A DNA stretch of 64,000 nucleotides from Herbiconiux sp. A18JL235 (lineage in GTDB: Bacteria > Actinomycetota > Actinomycetes > Actinomycetales > Microbacteriaceae), in the NCBI RefSeq assembly GCF_040939305.1, contig NZ_CP162511.1:3286001-3350000 (forward strand), read 5' to 3'. Shown one piece after another: positions 16,255 through 26,365 of the stretch. Under the pieces are notes generated by a model. The model searched no databases. It worked only from the letters and a program-made list of their open reading frames with translations, and was not told the DNA's origin. The translations under genes and the position numbers were made by a program. The first letter of the stretch is position 1, and each line of letters begins with the position of its first letter.

Positions 16255-17424
16255 TCACGGCCTGAACACCGCCCGCACGCATCCGTCGCTCTTCGACTTG
16301 AACATCGCGTACCCTTCCGGCGCCTCATCGAGCGGCATCACGTGGGTGGCGAGGTGGTCGGTGCGGATCTCCCCCGCCGCCATGCGCTCGAGCAGCATCG
16401 GAATGTAGCGGTGCCCGTGCTGCTGCGCCCCGCGCACGGTGAGCCCCTTGTTCATCATCGCGCCGAGGGGGAACTTGTCGACGACCCCGCCGAACACCCC
16501 GAGCACGAACAGGCTGCCGCCCTTGCGAGTGGCCAGCACCGCCTCGCGCACGGCTGTGGGCCGGTCGGTCTGCAGCTTCAGGCCCGTCTTCACCTTGTCG
16601 TAGAGGTAGTCGGGCCGCTCGCTGTGCGCCTCCATGCCCACGGCCTCGATGCTCACGTCGGGCCCGCGGCCACCGGTGCGCTCGCGCAGCTCGGCGAGCA
16701 CCTCGGTCTGCGAGTAGTCGAGCGTCTCGGCACCGATGACAGACTCCACCTGAGCGAGTCGTTCGGGCAGGCGGTCGATCACGATCACCCGCTCGGCTCC
16801 GAGCAGCAGGCTCGCCCGCGCGGCCATCTGTCCCACGCCGCCGGCTCCCCAGACGGCCACCACCGAACCGGGGCCGACCCCGCCGAGGTCGGCCCCCATC
16901 CACCCGGTGGGCACCGCATCCGAGGCGAACACCGCGGCCTCGTCGCTGAGCCCCTCGGGCACGGGAAAGGCGCCGGTGTCGATGTGGGGCACGCGCACGT
17001 ACTCGGCGTGACTTCCCGCGAAGCCGCCGGTGATCTGGCTGTAGCCGAAGCATCCGCCGGTGGGTGCGCCGAACAGGCCCTCGCCGAGTCCCGGATGCGG
17101 GTTGGTGTTGTCGCACAGCGAGGTGAGGCCGTTCGTGCAGTACCAGCACCGCCCGCAGCTGATGAACGAGCACACCACGACCCGCTCGCCCACCTGCCGG
17201 CGCTCGACCCCGGGGCCGACGGCGACGATCTCGCCGAGGAACTCGTGGCCCAGCACGTCGCCGGCGCGCATGCCGGGCACGTACCCGCCGAGCAGGTGCA
17301 GATCGGATCCGCAGCTCGCCGAGAGCGTCACCTTGACGATGGCGTCGCCGGGATCGAGGATGCTCGGCTCGGCGACGTCTTCGACCGCGAGCTTGTTGAT
17401 ACCTGTCCAGCAGAGGGCCTTCAC
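16255..17424 (-). CDS. Zinc-dependent alcohol dehydrogenase (formaldehyde dehydrogenase-like)
   Basis: 389 residues, medium-chain dehydrogenase. Catalytic zinc ligands are in SASCGSDLH and GHEFLGE; the structural zinc site is CGRCWYC...C. The NAD fold has VWGAGGVGQMAA. A long form with the C-terminal GCVRAVFRP and an extra loop near 265-290 matches the actinobacterial branch related to glutathione-independent formaldehyde dehydrogenases. ATG at 17424 overlaps the stop of the small upstream gene, so both are cotranscribed. Aldehyde detoxification is a reasonable role but the substrate is unproven. Confidence 0.85.
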   Translation of the reverse strand: MKALCWTGINKLAVEDVAEPSILDPGDAIVKVTLSASCGSDLHLLGGYVPGMRAGDVLGHEFLGEIVAVGPGVERRQVGERVVVCSFISCGRCWYCTNGLTSLCDNTNPHPGLGEGLFGAPTGGCFGYSQITGGFAGSHAEYVRVPHIDTGAFPVPEGLSDEAAVFASDAVPTGWMGADLGGVGPGSVVAVWGAGGVGQMAARASLLLGAERVIVIDRLPERLAQVESVIGAETLDYSQTEVLAELRERTGGRGPDVSIEAVGMEAHSERPDYLYDKVKTGLKLQTDRPTAVREAVLATRKGGSLFVLGVFGGVVDKFPLGAMMNKGLTVRGAQQHGHRYIPMLLERMAAGEIRTDHLATHVMPLDEAPEGYAMFKSKSDGCVRAVFRP

Positions 17425-17876
17425 AGCACACCTTCCTCGGGCGAGCGACGGGTCACGAGGTCGACGACGAGCCCCGCCGGGGTGCTCGGCCGTGCACCCT
17501 CGGGCTTCGGGTCGAGGGTCATCAGGTGCCCCACCTCGAGCAGTTGCTTCGTCTCGCGCAGCGCCTCGCGCACGGCACGGCGGATGTCGCGCGGGTCTTT
17601 CTGGAACACCTCGGCGCGCGGGCGGGCCCGCAGCTCGGTGCCGCGGTCGCCGGGCGCGGCGCTCCAGGTGACGTCGATGACGTCGTGCAGCACGGCGAGC
17701 GGCTCCGGCAGCGAGTGCTCCTGCACCACCTCACTCGGCGGCCGGGCGATCGTGACGACGTTCCAGCGGTGCCCGTCGTCGTGCGGTCGACGTGACCGTC
17801 GCGCGACACCCCAGACGGATGCTGTGGCCACCACCCCGGTCACCCCCAGCGTGACGGCGAGCGCCTTCCTGCCCAT
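17421..17876 (-). CDS. Small membrane-anchored protein paired with the zinc dehydrogenase
   Basis: 151 residues. One N-terminal hydrophobic segment (about 5-25) is followed by a soluble domain with WNVVTIARPPSEVV, LPEPLAVL and PGDRGTELRARP, and ends in a helical region with DIRRAVREALRETKQLLEVG. The pattern resembles an incomplete SRPBCC (START-like) fold seen beside such dehydrogenases, but I cannot assign a function. ATG at 17876 follows GGAGGAGG. Its stop overlaps the dehydrogenase start by 4 bases, and it is divergent from the catalase. Confidence 0.65.
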   Translation of the reverse strand: MGRKALAVTLGVTGVVATASVWGVARRSRRPHDDGHRWNVVTIARPPSEVVQEHSLPEPLAVLHDVIDVTWSAAPGDRGTELRARPRAEVFQKDPRDIRRAVREALRETKQLLEVGHLMTLDPKPEGARPSTPAGLVVDLVTRRSPEEGVL

Positions 17877-18145
17877 GCGGCCTCCTCCACCTCGATGCCT
17901 CAACCCACGCTCCCTCGGCGGGCGTGCATCCGCTCGGGGGTTGACACGGGGGGCGGCCGACCCCGTGTGGGACCGGCAGGACGCGCGTCGCGACGATGAC
18001 CGCCTCGCGCGTTGTACGCCTCGGTGGCCCGGGTGTCCAGCCCCTCGCCGGTCTGAGGCGCGTCCGTAGGTTCGCGAGTGTGCGAGCTGCGGCGGGGAAC
18101 TCCTCGTCGTGCAGAGACGACAGAGCAAGAGAATCGGAGCGAGAC

Positions 18146-19027
18146 GTGTTCTTCCACAAGCAGGAGATGCAGTTCAAGGCGACACCGACCAAGCCGGATG
18201 CGGTGTTCGCGAGGCGCTTCCAGGAGGTGCTCGGCGGCCAGTACGGCGAGATCACGGTGGCCATGCAGTACGGGTTCCAGGCCTGGAACGCGCACGAGCC
18301 GGGCAAGTACCGCGACCTGCTGTTCGGCATCGGCGCCGAGGAGTTCGGGCACGTCGAGATGATCGCGGTGATGATCGCGCAGCTGCTCGAGAAGGCACCC
18401 GTGGAGCAGTCGGAGGCGGCGATCGCCGCCGACCCGGTGCTGGGCGCCGTGATCGGGGGCACCGACGTGCAGGCCGCCATCGTGGCCGGCGCGGGTGTGC
18501 GGCCCGTCGACAGCAACGGCAACCCGTGGCAGGGGTCGTACATCACGGCGAGCGGCAACCTGCTCGCTGACTTCACGGCGAACGCCAACGCCGAGATGCA
18601 GGGCCGGCTGCAGGTGGCCCGCCTCTACAACATGACCGACGACCACGGGGTGCGTGACCTGCTGTCGTTCCTGCTGGCCCGCGACACGATGCACCAGAAC
18701 CAGTGGATCGCCGCCGCCGCCGAGCTGCGCGCCGAGGGCAAGGAAGACCTGCCCGTGCCGAGCAACTTCCCGCTGTCGCAGGAGCAGCGCGACGTGGCGT
18801 ACCAGTACATCAACTTCTCCGACGGCGCCGCCGCGGCCGAGGGCAGCTGGGCCTCGGGCCCCACGCCCGACGGCAAGGGCGAGTTCAGCTACCTCGACGG
18901 GCCGCAGAACACCGTGCCGATGCCGCCGCCCACGCAGCCCGACCCGCGCTTCTTCGGCACCGACGCGAAGCCCAACATCGTCGACAAGGCGGCGGGAGTC
19001 ATCAAAGACAAGCTGAGCACGAAGTAG
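18146..19027 (+). CDS. Manganese catalase
   Basis: 293 residues, non-haem catalase that converts H2O2 to water and oxygen at a dimanganese site. The ferritin-like bundle carries ligands in GAEEFGHVEM and in the second helix pair (ANANAEMQGRLQVARLYN and RDTMHQNQW). The Pro-rich C-terminal tail (MPPPTQPDPRFFG) is characteristic. Start is GTG at 18146, with GGAG 6 bases upstream, giving MFFHKQEMQF; longer readings have no ribosome site. A CBS-domain gene follows after 10 bases. Its likely role is peroxide protection. Confidence 0.92.
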   Translation: MFFHKQEMQFKATPTKPDAVFARRFQEVLGGQYGEITVAMQYGFQAWNAHEPGKYRDLLFGIGAEEFGHVEMIAVMIAQLLEKAPVEQSEAAIAADPVLGAVIGGTDVQAAIVAGAGVRPVDSNGNPWQGSYITASGNLLADFTANANAEMQGRLQVARLYNMTDDHGVRDLLSFLLARDTMHQNQWIAAAAELRAEGKEDLPVPSNFPLSQEQRDVAYQYINFSDGAAAAEGSWASGPTPDGKGEFSYLDGPQNTVPMPPPTQPDPRFFGTDAKPNIVDKAAGVIKDKLSTK

Positions 19028-19037
19028 GCGGCGCGAG

Positions 19038-19454
19038 ATGACTGTCGCACGCGACATCATGACCCCCGACCCGCAGTGCGCCGGGATCGGTCAGACCATT
19101 GGGGAGGCCGCGACGCTGATGCGCGACCTCGACGTCGGGGCACTCCCCATCTGCGGCGACGACGGCAAGCTGGCCGGCATGATCACCGACCGCGACATCG
19201 TGGTGAAGGTGGTCGCCGTGGGGCGCGACCCCGGGTCGGTGAAGGTGTCCGAGCTCGCCGACGGCGAGCCGGTGACCGTCGGCGCCGACGACGACGTGCG
19301 GGAGGCGCTCCGGGTGATGCAGGAGTATCAGGTGCGCCGACTGCCGGTGATCGACGGGCACGAGCTCGTCGGCATCATCAGTCAGGCCGACGTGGCCCTC
19401 TCCCTCTCGGCGGCCGAGACCGGCGAGACCGTGGAGGAGATCTCGGAGGCGTGA
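19038..19454 (+). CDS. CBS-domain pair protein
   Basis: 138 residues consisting of two CBS motifs (about 8-60 and 70-125), with ITDRDIVVKVVA and the second-repeat ending GIISQADVALSL. Such stand-alone pairs bind adenine nucleotides and act as regulatory sensors. In actinobacteria they are often stress induced, fitting the catalase gene just upstream. The last 73 bases overlap, on the other strand, the end of the lacI-type gene, so the two genes form a convergent overlapping pair. Confidence 0.85.
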   Translation: MTVARDIMTPDPQCAGIGQTIGEAATLMRDLDVGALPICGDDGKLAGMITDRDIVVKVVAVGRDPGSVKVSELADGEPVTVGADDDVREALRVMQEYQVRRLPVIDGHELVGIISQADVALSLSAAETGETVEEISEA

Positions 19455-20515
19455 GCTCGCGAGGCGCCGGCGGCGGGCGAAGGCGCCGCCGCCGGCGCCG
19501 CCGCGCTCGCCCGCACCACGAGCGACACCCCAAGTCCGTCCCCGGCGAGCGCCTCCGGCGCCCCGCCCTCGCGCTCCCCCAGCACGCCGAGCACCGCCTC
19601 CATCGCCGCTCGCCCGAGCACCGTGAAGTCCTGCCGCACGGTGGTGAGCGGCGGCGAGAAGAACGCTGCCTCGGGGATGTCGTCGAACCCCACGACGCTG
19701 AGGTCGTCGGGAACCCGCAGCCCCGCCTCGGTGTAGGACCTGATGAGCCCGAGCGCCATCTGGTCGTTCGCCACGAACACCGCCGTCGCCGACCCTTCCG
19801 ACGCGAGCCGCACGCCGTGGGCGTATCCGCTGGCCGGAGTCCAGTCGCCGACGAGCGGCTCGCGGCTCACCAGCCCGTGGGCGGCGAGGCCGCCGAACCA
19901 TCCGCGCACCCGCTCCGCAGCATCCATCGACCCCGCAGGCCCTGCGATGTGCCTGATGTCGCGGTGCCCGAGCCCCACCAGGTGGTCGACCGCGGCGCGC
20001 GCCCCCGCGTACTGGTCGAGCGCCACGCGGTGCGGCGCCCCGCGGTCTTCCGACGACACCGCCACCACCGGCACCCCGAGATCCACCCCGGTGATGCCCT
20101 CCACCGCCGCCCGTTCCTGCACGATGAGCACGATCGCCTCGACGTTCTGCCGCACCAGCAGCTCGGCCGCGCTGCGCACGTGCGCGGCGTCCGCCTCGAG
20201 GAGTCCGGCGGTGATGACGGCGTAGCGCGCATCCCTCGCCGTCTCGTTGAAGTGCAGCGCCGTCGAGGAGGGCCCGAAGTCGGCCGACCCGGTGGTGATG
20301 AGCCCGATGGTGCGCGAGCGCCGCGTCACCATGGCGCGCGCCGCCGGCGAGGGCACGTAGCGCAGCTGACGGATGGCGTTCTCGACGCGTTGCCGGGTGG
20401 CCGGCCGCACGTTAGGCAGGTCGTTGAGCACCCGCGACACCGTCTGGTGCGACACCCCCGCCAGGCGCGCGACATCGAAGATCGTGGCGGCTCGCGCCTT
20501 GTCGTCTTCAGTCAC
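19382..20515 (-). CDS. LacI-family repressor, probable regulator of ytfQRT-yjfF
   Basis: 377 residues. The N-terminal HTH is TIFDVARLAGVSHQTVSRVLN, followed by the hinge helix and a periplasmic-binding-like sensor ending VVGFDDIPEAAFFSPPLTT...VVRAS. The recognition helix has His-Gln-Thr-Val-Ser-Arg; Gln and Arg occupy the positions of LacI Gln18 and Arg22, which read the lac operator. A matching operator lies at 25500-25519. The C-terminus carries an Ala/Ser-rich tail of about 35 residues, not usual in the family, which overlaps the CBS gene. It follows yjfF by 99 bases on the same strand; GATAAT in that gap may be its own -10. Confidence 0.86.
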   Translation of the reverse strand: MTEDDKARAATIFDVARLAGVSHQTVSRVLNDLPNVRPATRQRVENAIRQLRYVPSPAARAMVTRRSRTIGLITTGSADFGPSSTALHFNETARDARYAVITAGLLEADAAHVRSAAELLVRQNVEAIVLIVQERAAVEGITGVDLGVPVVAVSSEDRGAPHRVALDQYAGARAAVDHLVGLGHRDIRHIAGPAGSMDAAERVRGWFGGLAAHGLVSREPLVGDWTPASGYAHGVRLASEGSATAVFVANDQMALGLIRSYTEAGLRVPDDLSVVGFDDIPEAAFFSPPLTTVRQDFTVLGRAAMEAVLGVLGEREGGAPEALAGDGLGVSLVVRASAAAPAAAPSPAAGASRAHASEISSTVSPVSAAERERATSA

Positions 20516-20614
20516 TCTGGGTCCTCATCGGCGCGGGTGGGCGCGGTGTCGGCGCGGGGTGATCGCGTCTGGGCGCGGGGTCGGCGCGTCTTCGTATTAT
20601 CGCGGGCCTTTCGC

Positions 20615-21661
20615 TCACCGTCGTCTCGCCGTGAGCACCTTCTGCAGAATGATGAAGACGAGGAGCAATGCGCCGATGAAGATCTTGGTCCACCACGACG
20701 ACAGCGTTCCCTCGAAGGTGATGATGGTCTGGATGACGCCTAGGACGAGCACCCCGAGCACCGAGCCGAGCACGAACCCGTAGCCGCCGGTGAGCAGCGT
20801 GCCGCCGATGACGACGGCGGCGATGGCGTCGAGCTCGGTGCCGATGGCCGTGAGCGGATAGCCCGAGAGCGTGTAGAAGGAGAACAGCACGCCGGCGAGC
20901 CCTGAGCAGAAGCCGCTCACCACGTAGACGATCACCTTGGTGCGGGCCACCGGCAGCCCCATCAGCATGCCCGACTGCTCGTTGCCACCGATGGCGTACA
21001 CGGTGCGGCCGAAGCGGGTGAACCCGAGCACCCACACGGCGACGACCACGACGACCAGCGCGATGACGACGCTCGGCGTGATGCTGAGCCCGCCGCCGAG
21101 CGGGATGCGGGTCACGGCGAGGGCCACGAACGCGGGCTCGGTGATCGAGATCGAGTCTTTTGAGATGACGTAGCAGAGCCCTCGGGCGAGGAACATGGCG
21201 GCGAGGGTCGCGATGAACGGCTGCACCTTGAAGACGTGGATCATGAGCCCGACCAGCAGCCCCAGCACGCTCGTGAGCACCAGGATGAGCGGGATCACGA
21301 CCCCGGGCGACCACCCGCTCTGCAGCAGGCTCGCCGCGATCATCGTCGACAGCGCCACCACGGCGCCCACCGAGAGGTCGATGCCGCCGGTGAGGATGAC
21401 GAAGGTCATGCCGACGGCGAGCACGATGAGGTAGGAGTTGTCGACGAACAGGTTGAGGAACACCTGCCCCGAGAAGAACCCCTTGTAGCGGATGCCGCCC
21501 GCCACGAACACCGCCACGAACAGGACGGCGGTGACGAGCACGGGCCCCGACTTCGGGCTCGTGAGCAGGTCGCGCACGCGGTCGAGGGGGCGGCGTGGGG
21601 AACGGATGCCGCTGCGCCCCGCGGGCGCCTCGGTGGCGGGTCGTTCGAGGGTCGACGTCAC
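20615..21661 (-). CDS. yjfF: Galactofuranose-type ABC permease YjfF
   Basis: 348 residues, inner-membrane permease with about ten hydrophobic segments. Motifs VGMTFVILTGGIDLSVGAVVAL and GGTLLTGGYGFVLGS follow the YjfF pattern, and the gene order ytfQ-ytfR-ytfT-yjfF is that of the E. coli galactofuranose importer. Start is GTG at 21661, overlapping the ytfT stop (GTGA). The partner permease is YtfT. The sugar may be galactofuranose or another furanose; this is inference from family and gene order. Confidence 0.85.
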   Translation of the reverse strand: MTSTLERPATEAPAGRSGIRSPRRPLDRVRDLLTSPKSGPVLVTAVLFVAVFVAGGIRYKGFFSGQVFLNLFVDNSYLIVLAVGMTFVILTGGIDLSVGAVVALSTMIAASLLQSGWSPGVVIPLILVLTSVLGLLVGLMIHVFKVQPFIATLAAMFLARGLCYVISKDSISITEPAFVALAVTRIPLGGGLSITPSVVIALVVVVVAVWVLGFTRFGRTVYAIGGNEQSGMLMGLPVARTKVIVYVVSGFCSGLAGVLFSFYTLSGYPLTAIGTELDAIAAVVIGGTLLTGGYGFVLGSVLGVLVLGVIQTIITFEGTLSSWWTKIFIGALLLVFIILQKVLTARRR

Positions 21662-22706
21662 GATGCTGCTGCTTCCTTGACTCGGGCGGTTCGCGCGGCG
21701 ATGCGCTGACGCAGCCGCGCGAACGCGGCGTTGGTGGCGGGCGACTGGAGGAGGCACACGGCGGTGACCACGGCGGCCTTGAACACCATGGTGATGATGG
21801 GCGGGATGCCCACCGTGTAGACCGTGGTGACGAGGGTCTGGATGACGAGCGCCCCGATCAGCGTTCCTGCGAGCGAGTAGCGGCCGCCTGCCAGCGAGGT
21901 GCCGCCGATCACCACCGCGAGGATGGCGTCGAGCTCGATGAACAGGCCGGTGTTGTTCGCATCCGCCGCCGTCTGGTTCGCGGTGAGGATGAGGCCGGCG
22001 ATGCCGGCCGACAGTGCGCAGAAGGTGTACACGGCGAACAGCAGGCCGCGCGCCCGCACGCCGGCCTGGCGGCTGGCCTCGGGATTGATGCCGACCGACT
22101 CGATGAGCATGCCGAGAGCGGTGCGCCGGGTGAGCAGGGCGGCGAGGGCGAAGATGCCGGCCCCGATCACCACGGCCACGGGCAGCCCGAACCAGAAGCC
22201 CGAGCCGAGCGCCTTGAACGGGGCGCTGTCGACGGTGAGGATCTGGCCCTCGGTGATGAGCATGGCCACTCCGCGGCCGGCGGTCATGAGGATGAGCGTG
22301 GCGATGATGGGCTGGATGCCGATCACCGAGACCAGGAACCCGTTCCACACTCCGAGCACCAGGGCGATGAGGAGGGCCACCGCCACGGCGACGGCGACCG
22401 TGCCGAACGAGCCGGGGTCGGAGGAGCCGAGGAGGATGGAGCAGGCGACCGCACCCGAGATGGCGGCGACGGCGCCGACCGAGAGGTCGATTCCCCTGGT
22501 GGCGATGACGAGCGTCATGCCCACGGCGATGATGAGGGTCGGGGCGCCGTTGCGCAGGATGTCGATGACCGAGCCGAACAGGTGCCCGTCCTTCACCGTG
22601 ATGGTGAGGAAGCCGGGGAAGGCGATGACGTTGATCGCCACCAGCAGGAGCAGCATGACGATCGGCCAGAACAGCCGGCTCGACACGGCACGGAGGAGGA
22701 GGGCGT

Positions 22707-22710
<4 letters not shown>
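21658..22710 (-). CDS. ytfT: Galactofuranose-type ABC permease YtfT
   Basis: 350 residues, first permease of the importer. VGMTLVIATRGIDLSVGAVAA (about 65-85) and GGTSLAGGRYSLAGT (about 270) are the conserved transport-loop motifs of the RbsC/YtfT group, and NTGLFIELDAILAVVIGG is typical of YtfT. ATG at 22710 overlaps the ytfR stop. It forms the transmembrane channel with YjfF. Confidence 0.86.
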
Positions 22711-24299
<1,589 letters not shown>

Positions 24300-24405
24300 G
24301 GTTCTCTCTTCTTCGAGGGAAGGGCTTCTTCGAGGGAAGGGTGCGTGCTGTGTGCAGGGGTTGACGGATGCGCGGTGTGTCCCGCGCATCCGTCACCGGG
24401 TGTGA

Positions 24406-25398
24406 TCAGTACTGCCGGTCGGGCAGGGCCGCCTTGGCCTGCTCCTGGTCGAAGGTGGTCTCCTCCGTGATGATGCGCTTCTCGGGGGTCTCACCGTCGT
24501 TGATCTGCTCGACGATGTCGACGAGCTGCTTGCCGAGCAACGGCGAGCACTCCACGATGAAGTTGATCTTGCCATCGGCGAGCGCCTGCATGCCGTCTTT
24601 CACCGCGTCGACGCTGACGATCTTGATGTCTTCGCCCGGCTTCAGGCCCGCCGCCTCGATCGCCTCGATGGCACCGAGCGCCATGTCGTCGTTGTGGGCG
24701 TAGATGAGGTCGACGTCGGGGTTCGACTTCAGCAGCGCCTCGGTGACCTGCTTGCCGCCGGCGCGGGTGAAGTCGCCGGTCTGGCTGGCGACGATCTCGA
24801 ACTTGTCGTCGCCGCCGATGACGTCGGCGAAGCCCTCGGCTCGGTCGATGGCGGGGGCGGCGCCCGTGGTGCCCTCGAGCTGGATGATCTTCACCGGGTC
24901 GGTCGAGTCCTTGTACTCCTCGACCACCCAGTCGCCCGCCTTCTTGCCCTCTTCGACGAAGTCGGAGCCGAGGAAGCTGACGTAGAGCGAGTCGTCTTGC
25001 GAGTCGACCGCGCGGTCGGTGAGCACGACAGGGATGTTCGCGGCCTTGGCTTCGTTGAGCACGGCGTCCCACCCGGTCTCGACGACGGGCGAGAACGCGA
25101 TGACGTCGACCCCCTGCTGGATGTAGGAGCGGATGGCTTTGATCTGGTTCTCCTGCTTCTGCTGGGCGTCGGAGAACTTGAGCTCGATGCCGGCGTCTTT
25201 GAACGCCGACTGGATGTCGGTGGTGTTGGCGGTGCGCCATCCGCTCTCCGCACCCACCTGGGCGAAGCCGACGACGAGCTGGTCGACGGGCTTGGGGCCG
25301 TCGGAGCCTGCGGTACCGGTGTCTCCCCCGCCGGCGCAGCCCGCGAGGGTGAGGAGCATGGCCCCGGCCGCCGCGAGTCCGATGAACTTCTTCTTCAT
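24406..25398 (-). CDS. ytfQ: Galactofuranose-type sugar-binding lipoprotein YtfQ
   Basis: 330 residues. A lipoprotein signal (LLTLAGC, Cys about 21) anchors it to the membrane face. The mature part starts with VVGFAQVGAESGWRTANT, the hallmark of YtfQ-type receptors, and has IAFSPVVETGWD and DLIYAHNDDMALGAIEAI of the two-lobed type I binding fold. It delivers sugar to YtfRT-YjfF. It is the first gene of the operon, with a lac-operator-like site about 100 bases upstream. Confidence 0.88.
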   Translation of the reverse strand: MKKKFIGLAAAGAMLLTLAGCAGGGDTGTAGSDGPKPVDQLVVGFAQVGAESGWRTANTTDIQSAFKDAGIELKFSDAQQKQENQIKAIRSYIQQGVDVIAFSPVVETGWDAVLNEAKAANIPVVLTDRAVDSQDDSLYVSFLGSDFVEEGKKAGDWVVEEYKDSTDPVKIIQLEGTTGAAPAIDRAEGFADVIGGDDKFEIVASQTGDFTRAGGKQVTEALLKSNPDVDLIYAHNDDMALGAIEAIEAAGLKPGEDIKIVSVDAVKDGMQALADGKINFIVECSPLLGKQLVDIVEQINDGETPEKRIITEETTFDQEQAKAALPDRQY

Positions 25399-25499
25399 CG
25401 TGATGAACCTCTCTGTTCAACCTCCCGGCCGCTTCGGTGCTGCGTCTGGTGCCGGGTGCGGCAACCACGTCGGTGCCGCTGGAGCAGAAGCTTGACACA

Positions 25500-25519
25500 A
25501 ATTGTGAGCCTTCACAATT
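25500..25519. promoter_or_regulatory. Near-ideal lac-type operator upstream of ytfQ
   Basis: AATTGTGAGCCTTCACAATT is a 20-bp inverted repeat with perfect 8-bp arms and a 4-base centre. It differs from the symmetric E. coli lac operator (AATTGTGAGCGCTCACAATT) only at the two positions after GAGC. On the minus strand TTGTGA within it could serve as a -35 box, with a weak -10 17 bases on. The likely ligand protein is the LacI-family repressor at 19382-20515. Confidence 0.72.
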
Positions 25520-25626
25520 GTGATTTTTCGCGGATGTTCGTTACGGACTTGGTACTGGCGTTGGGCACGCGGTGGCCCTAATGTGAACGCTAATATTGCG
25601 CGGTCGACGACGAACGGAGGTGAGCG

Positions 25627-25644
25627 GCGCCCGAGCTGGGGCGC
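25627..25644 (-). terminator. Hairpin after the HAD phosphatase gene
   Basis: Perfect 6-bp inverted repeat GCGCCC / GGGCGC with a 6-base loop, 11 bases beyond the HAD stop. It may close the lacI-esterase-rhamnosidase-HAD operon. Between it and the ytfQ start the only other notable site is the lac-like operator. Confidence 0.4.
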
Positions 25645-25654
25645 GGCGGAAGAC

Positions 25655-26365
25655 TCAGCGGCTCGGCCGGTGGACCGGGCCGATCACGCTCCAGACCGCG
25701 TCGGCGAGCTGCTCGGGCTGTGCGGCCGTGAGCGTGGCGAACGCGCCCTCCTCGGGCGAGCCGTATCCCCAGCCCGCCCAGACCGAGGGGATGCCATTGG
25801 CCGACGCGCCGGTGAGGTCGTGCTCCCGGTCGCCCACCATCACCGCGGCCTCGGCCGTCCCGCCGGGGCCGGCCACGAGGTCGAGCACCTCGCGGATGAT
25901 CTCCGCCTTGCTTTCCCGCTCCCCGGTGGGCCGATAGCCCACCACGACCTCGAAGCCCCCGCTCAAGCCGTGCTCGTCGAGCAGGGCGAGGGCCTGGGGT
26001 TCGGGTTTCGAGGTGGCGATCGCGAGCCGTGCACCGTTCTCGGCCAGCGCATCCAGGGCCTCGCGGACACCCGGGTACACGCTCACCCCGTCGCGGAAGC
26101 GCTCGTCGGAGATGCGCCCGTAGAGCCGCCCGGCCTCCTCCGCGTCGGCGTGGTCGAGGCCGGCCCGGAGACGGAAGGAGTGCCGCACGGGTGGCCCGAT
26201 GTAGTGCACGAGTTCCGTGTCGTCTGGCACCGGCAGCCCGAGCGCGGCGAAGGTCGCACGGAGGCCGGCGAGGATGTTCGCGCCGGAGTCGACGAGCGTA
26301 CCGTCGAGGTCGAAGATCGCGAGCGGCGTCGGGCCGTGCGGCTCGGTCGCCGGTCGGGCACGCAT
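25655..26365 (-). CDS. HAD-superfamily phosphatase, phosphoglycolate-phosphatase-like
   Basis: 236 residues. HAD motif I is FDLDGTLVDSG (nucleophile and acid Asp), motif II ATSKP, motif III Lys near GERESKAEII, and motif IV VGDREHDLTGA. A helical cap lies between motifs I and II. It hydrolyses a small phosphate ester in the cytoplasm; the closest recognised group is Gph-like. ATG at 26365 shares one base with the stop of the rhamnosidase (TGATG), so it is the last gene of that operon and may act on a sugar phosphate formed there. Confidence 0.83.
   Translation of the reverse strand: MRARPATEPHGPTPLAIFDLDGTLVDSGANILAGLRATFAALGLPVPDDTELVHYIGPPVRHSFRLRAGLDHADAEEAGRLYGRISDERFRDGVSVYPGVREALDALAENGARLAIATSKPEPQALALLDEHGLSGGFEVVVGYRPTGERESKAEIIREVLDLVAGPGGTAEAAVMVGDREHDLTGASANGIPSVWAGWGYGSPEEGAFATLTAAQPEQLADAVWSVIGPVHRPSR

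Noticed and set aside
20516..20614. Repeated GGCGCGGGG-like units between yjfF and the LacI gene as a repeat element
   Set aside because: The units are irregular in length and spacing and fit simple GC-rich spacer sequence.
25492..25497. TTGACA as a plus-strand -35 box
   Set aside because: No gene is read on the plus strand downstream for several kilobases, and no suitable -10 follows at 17 bases.
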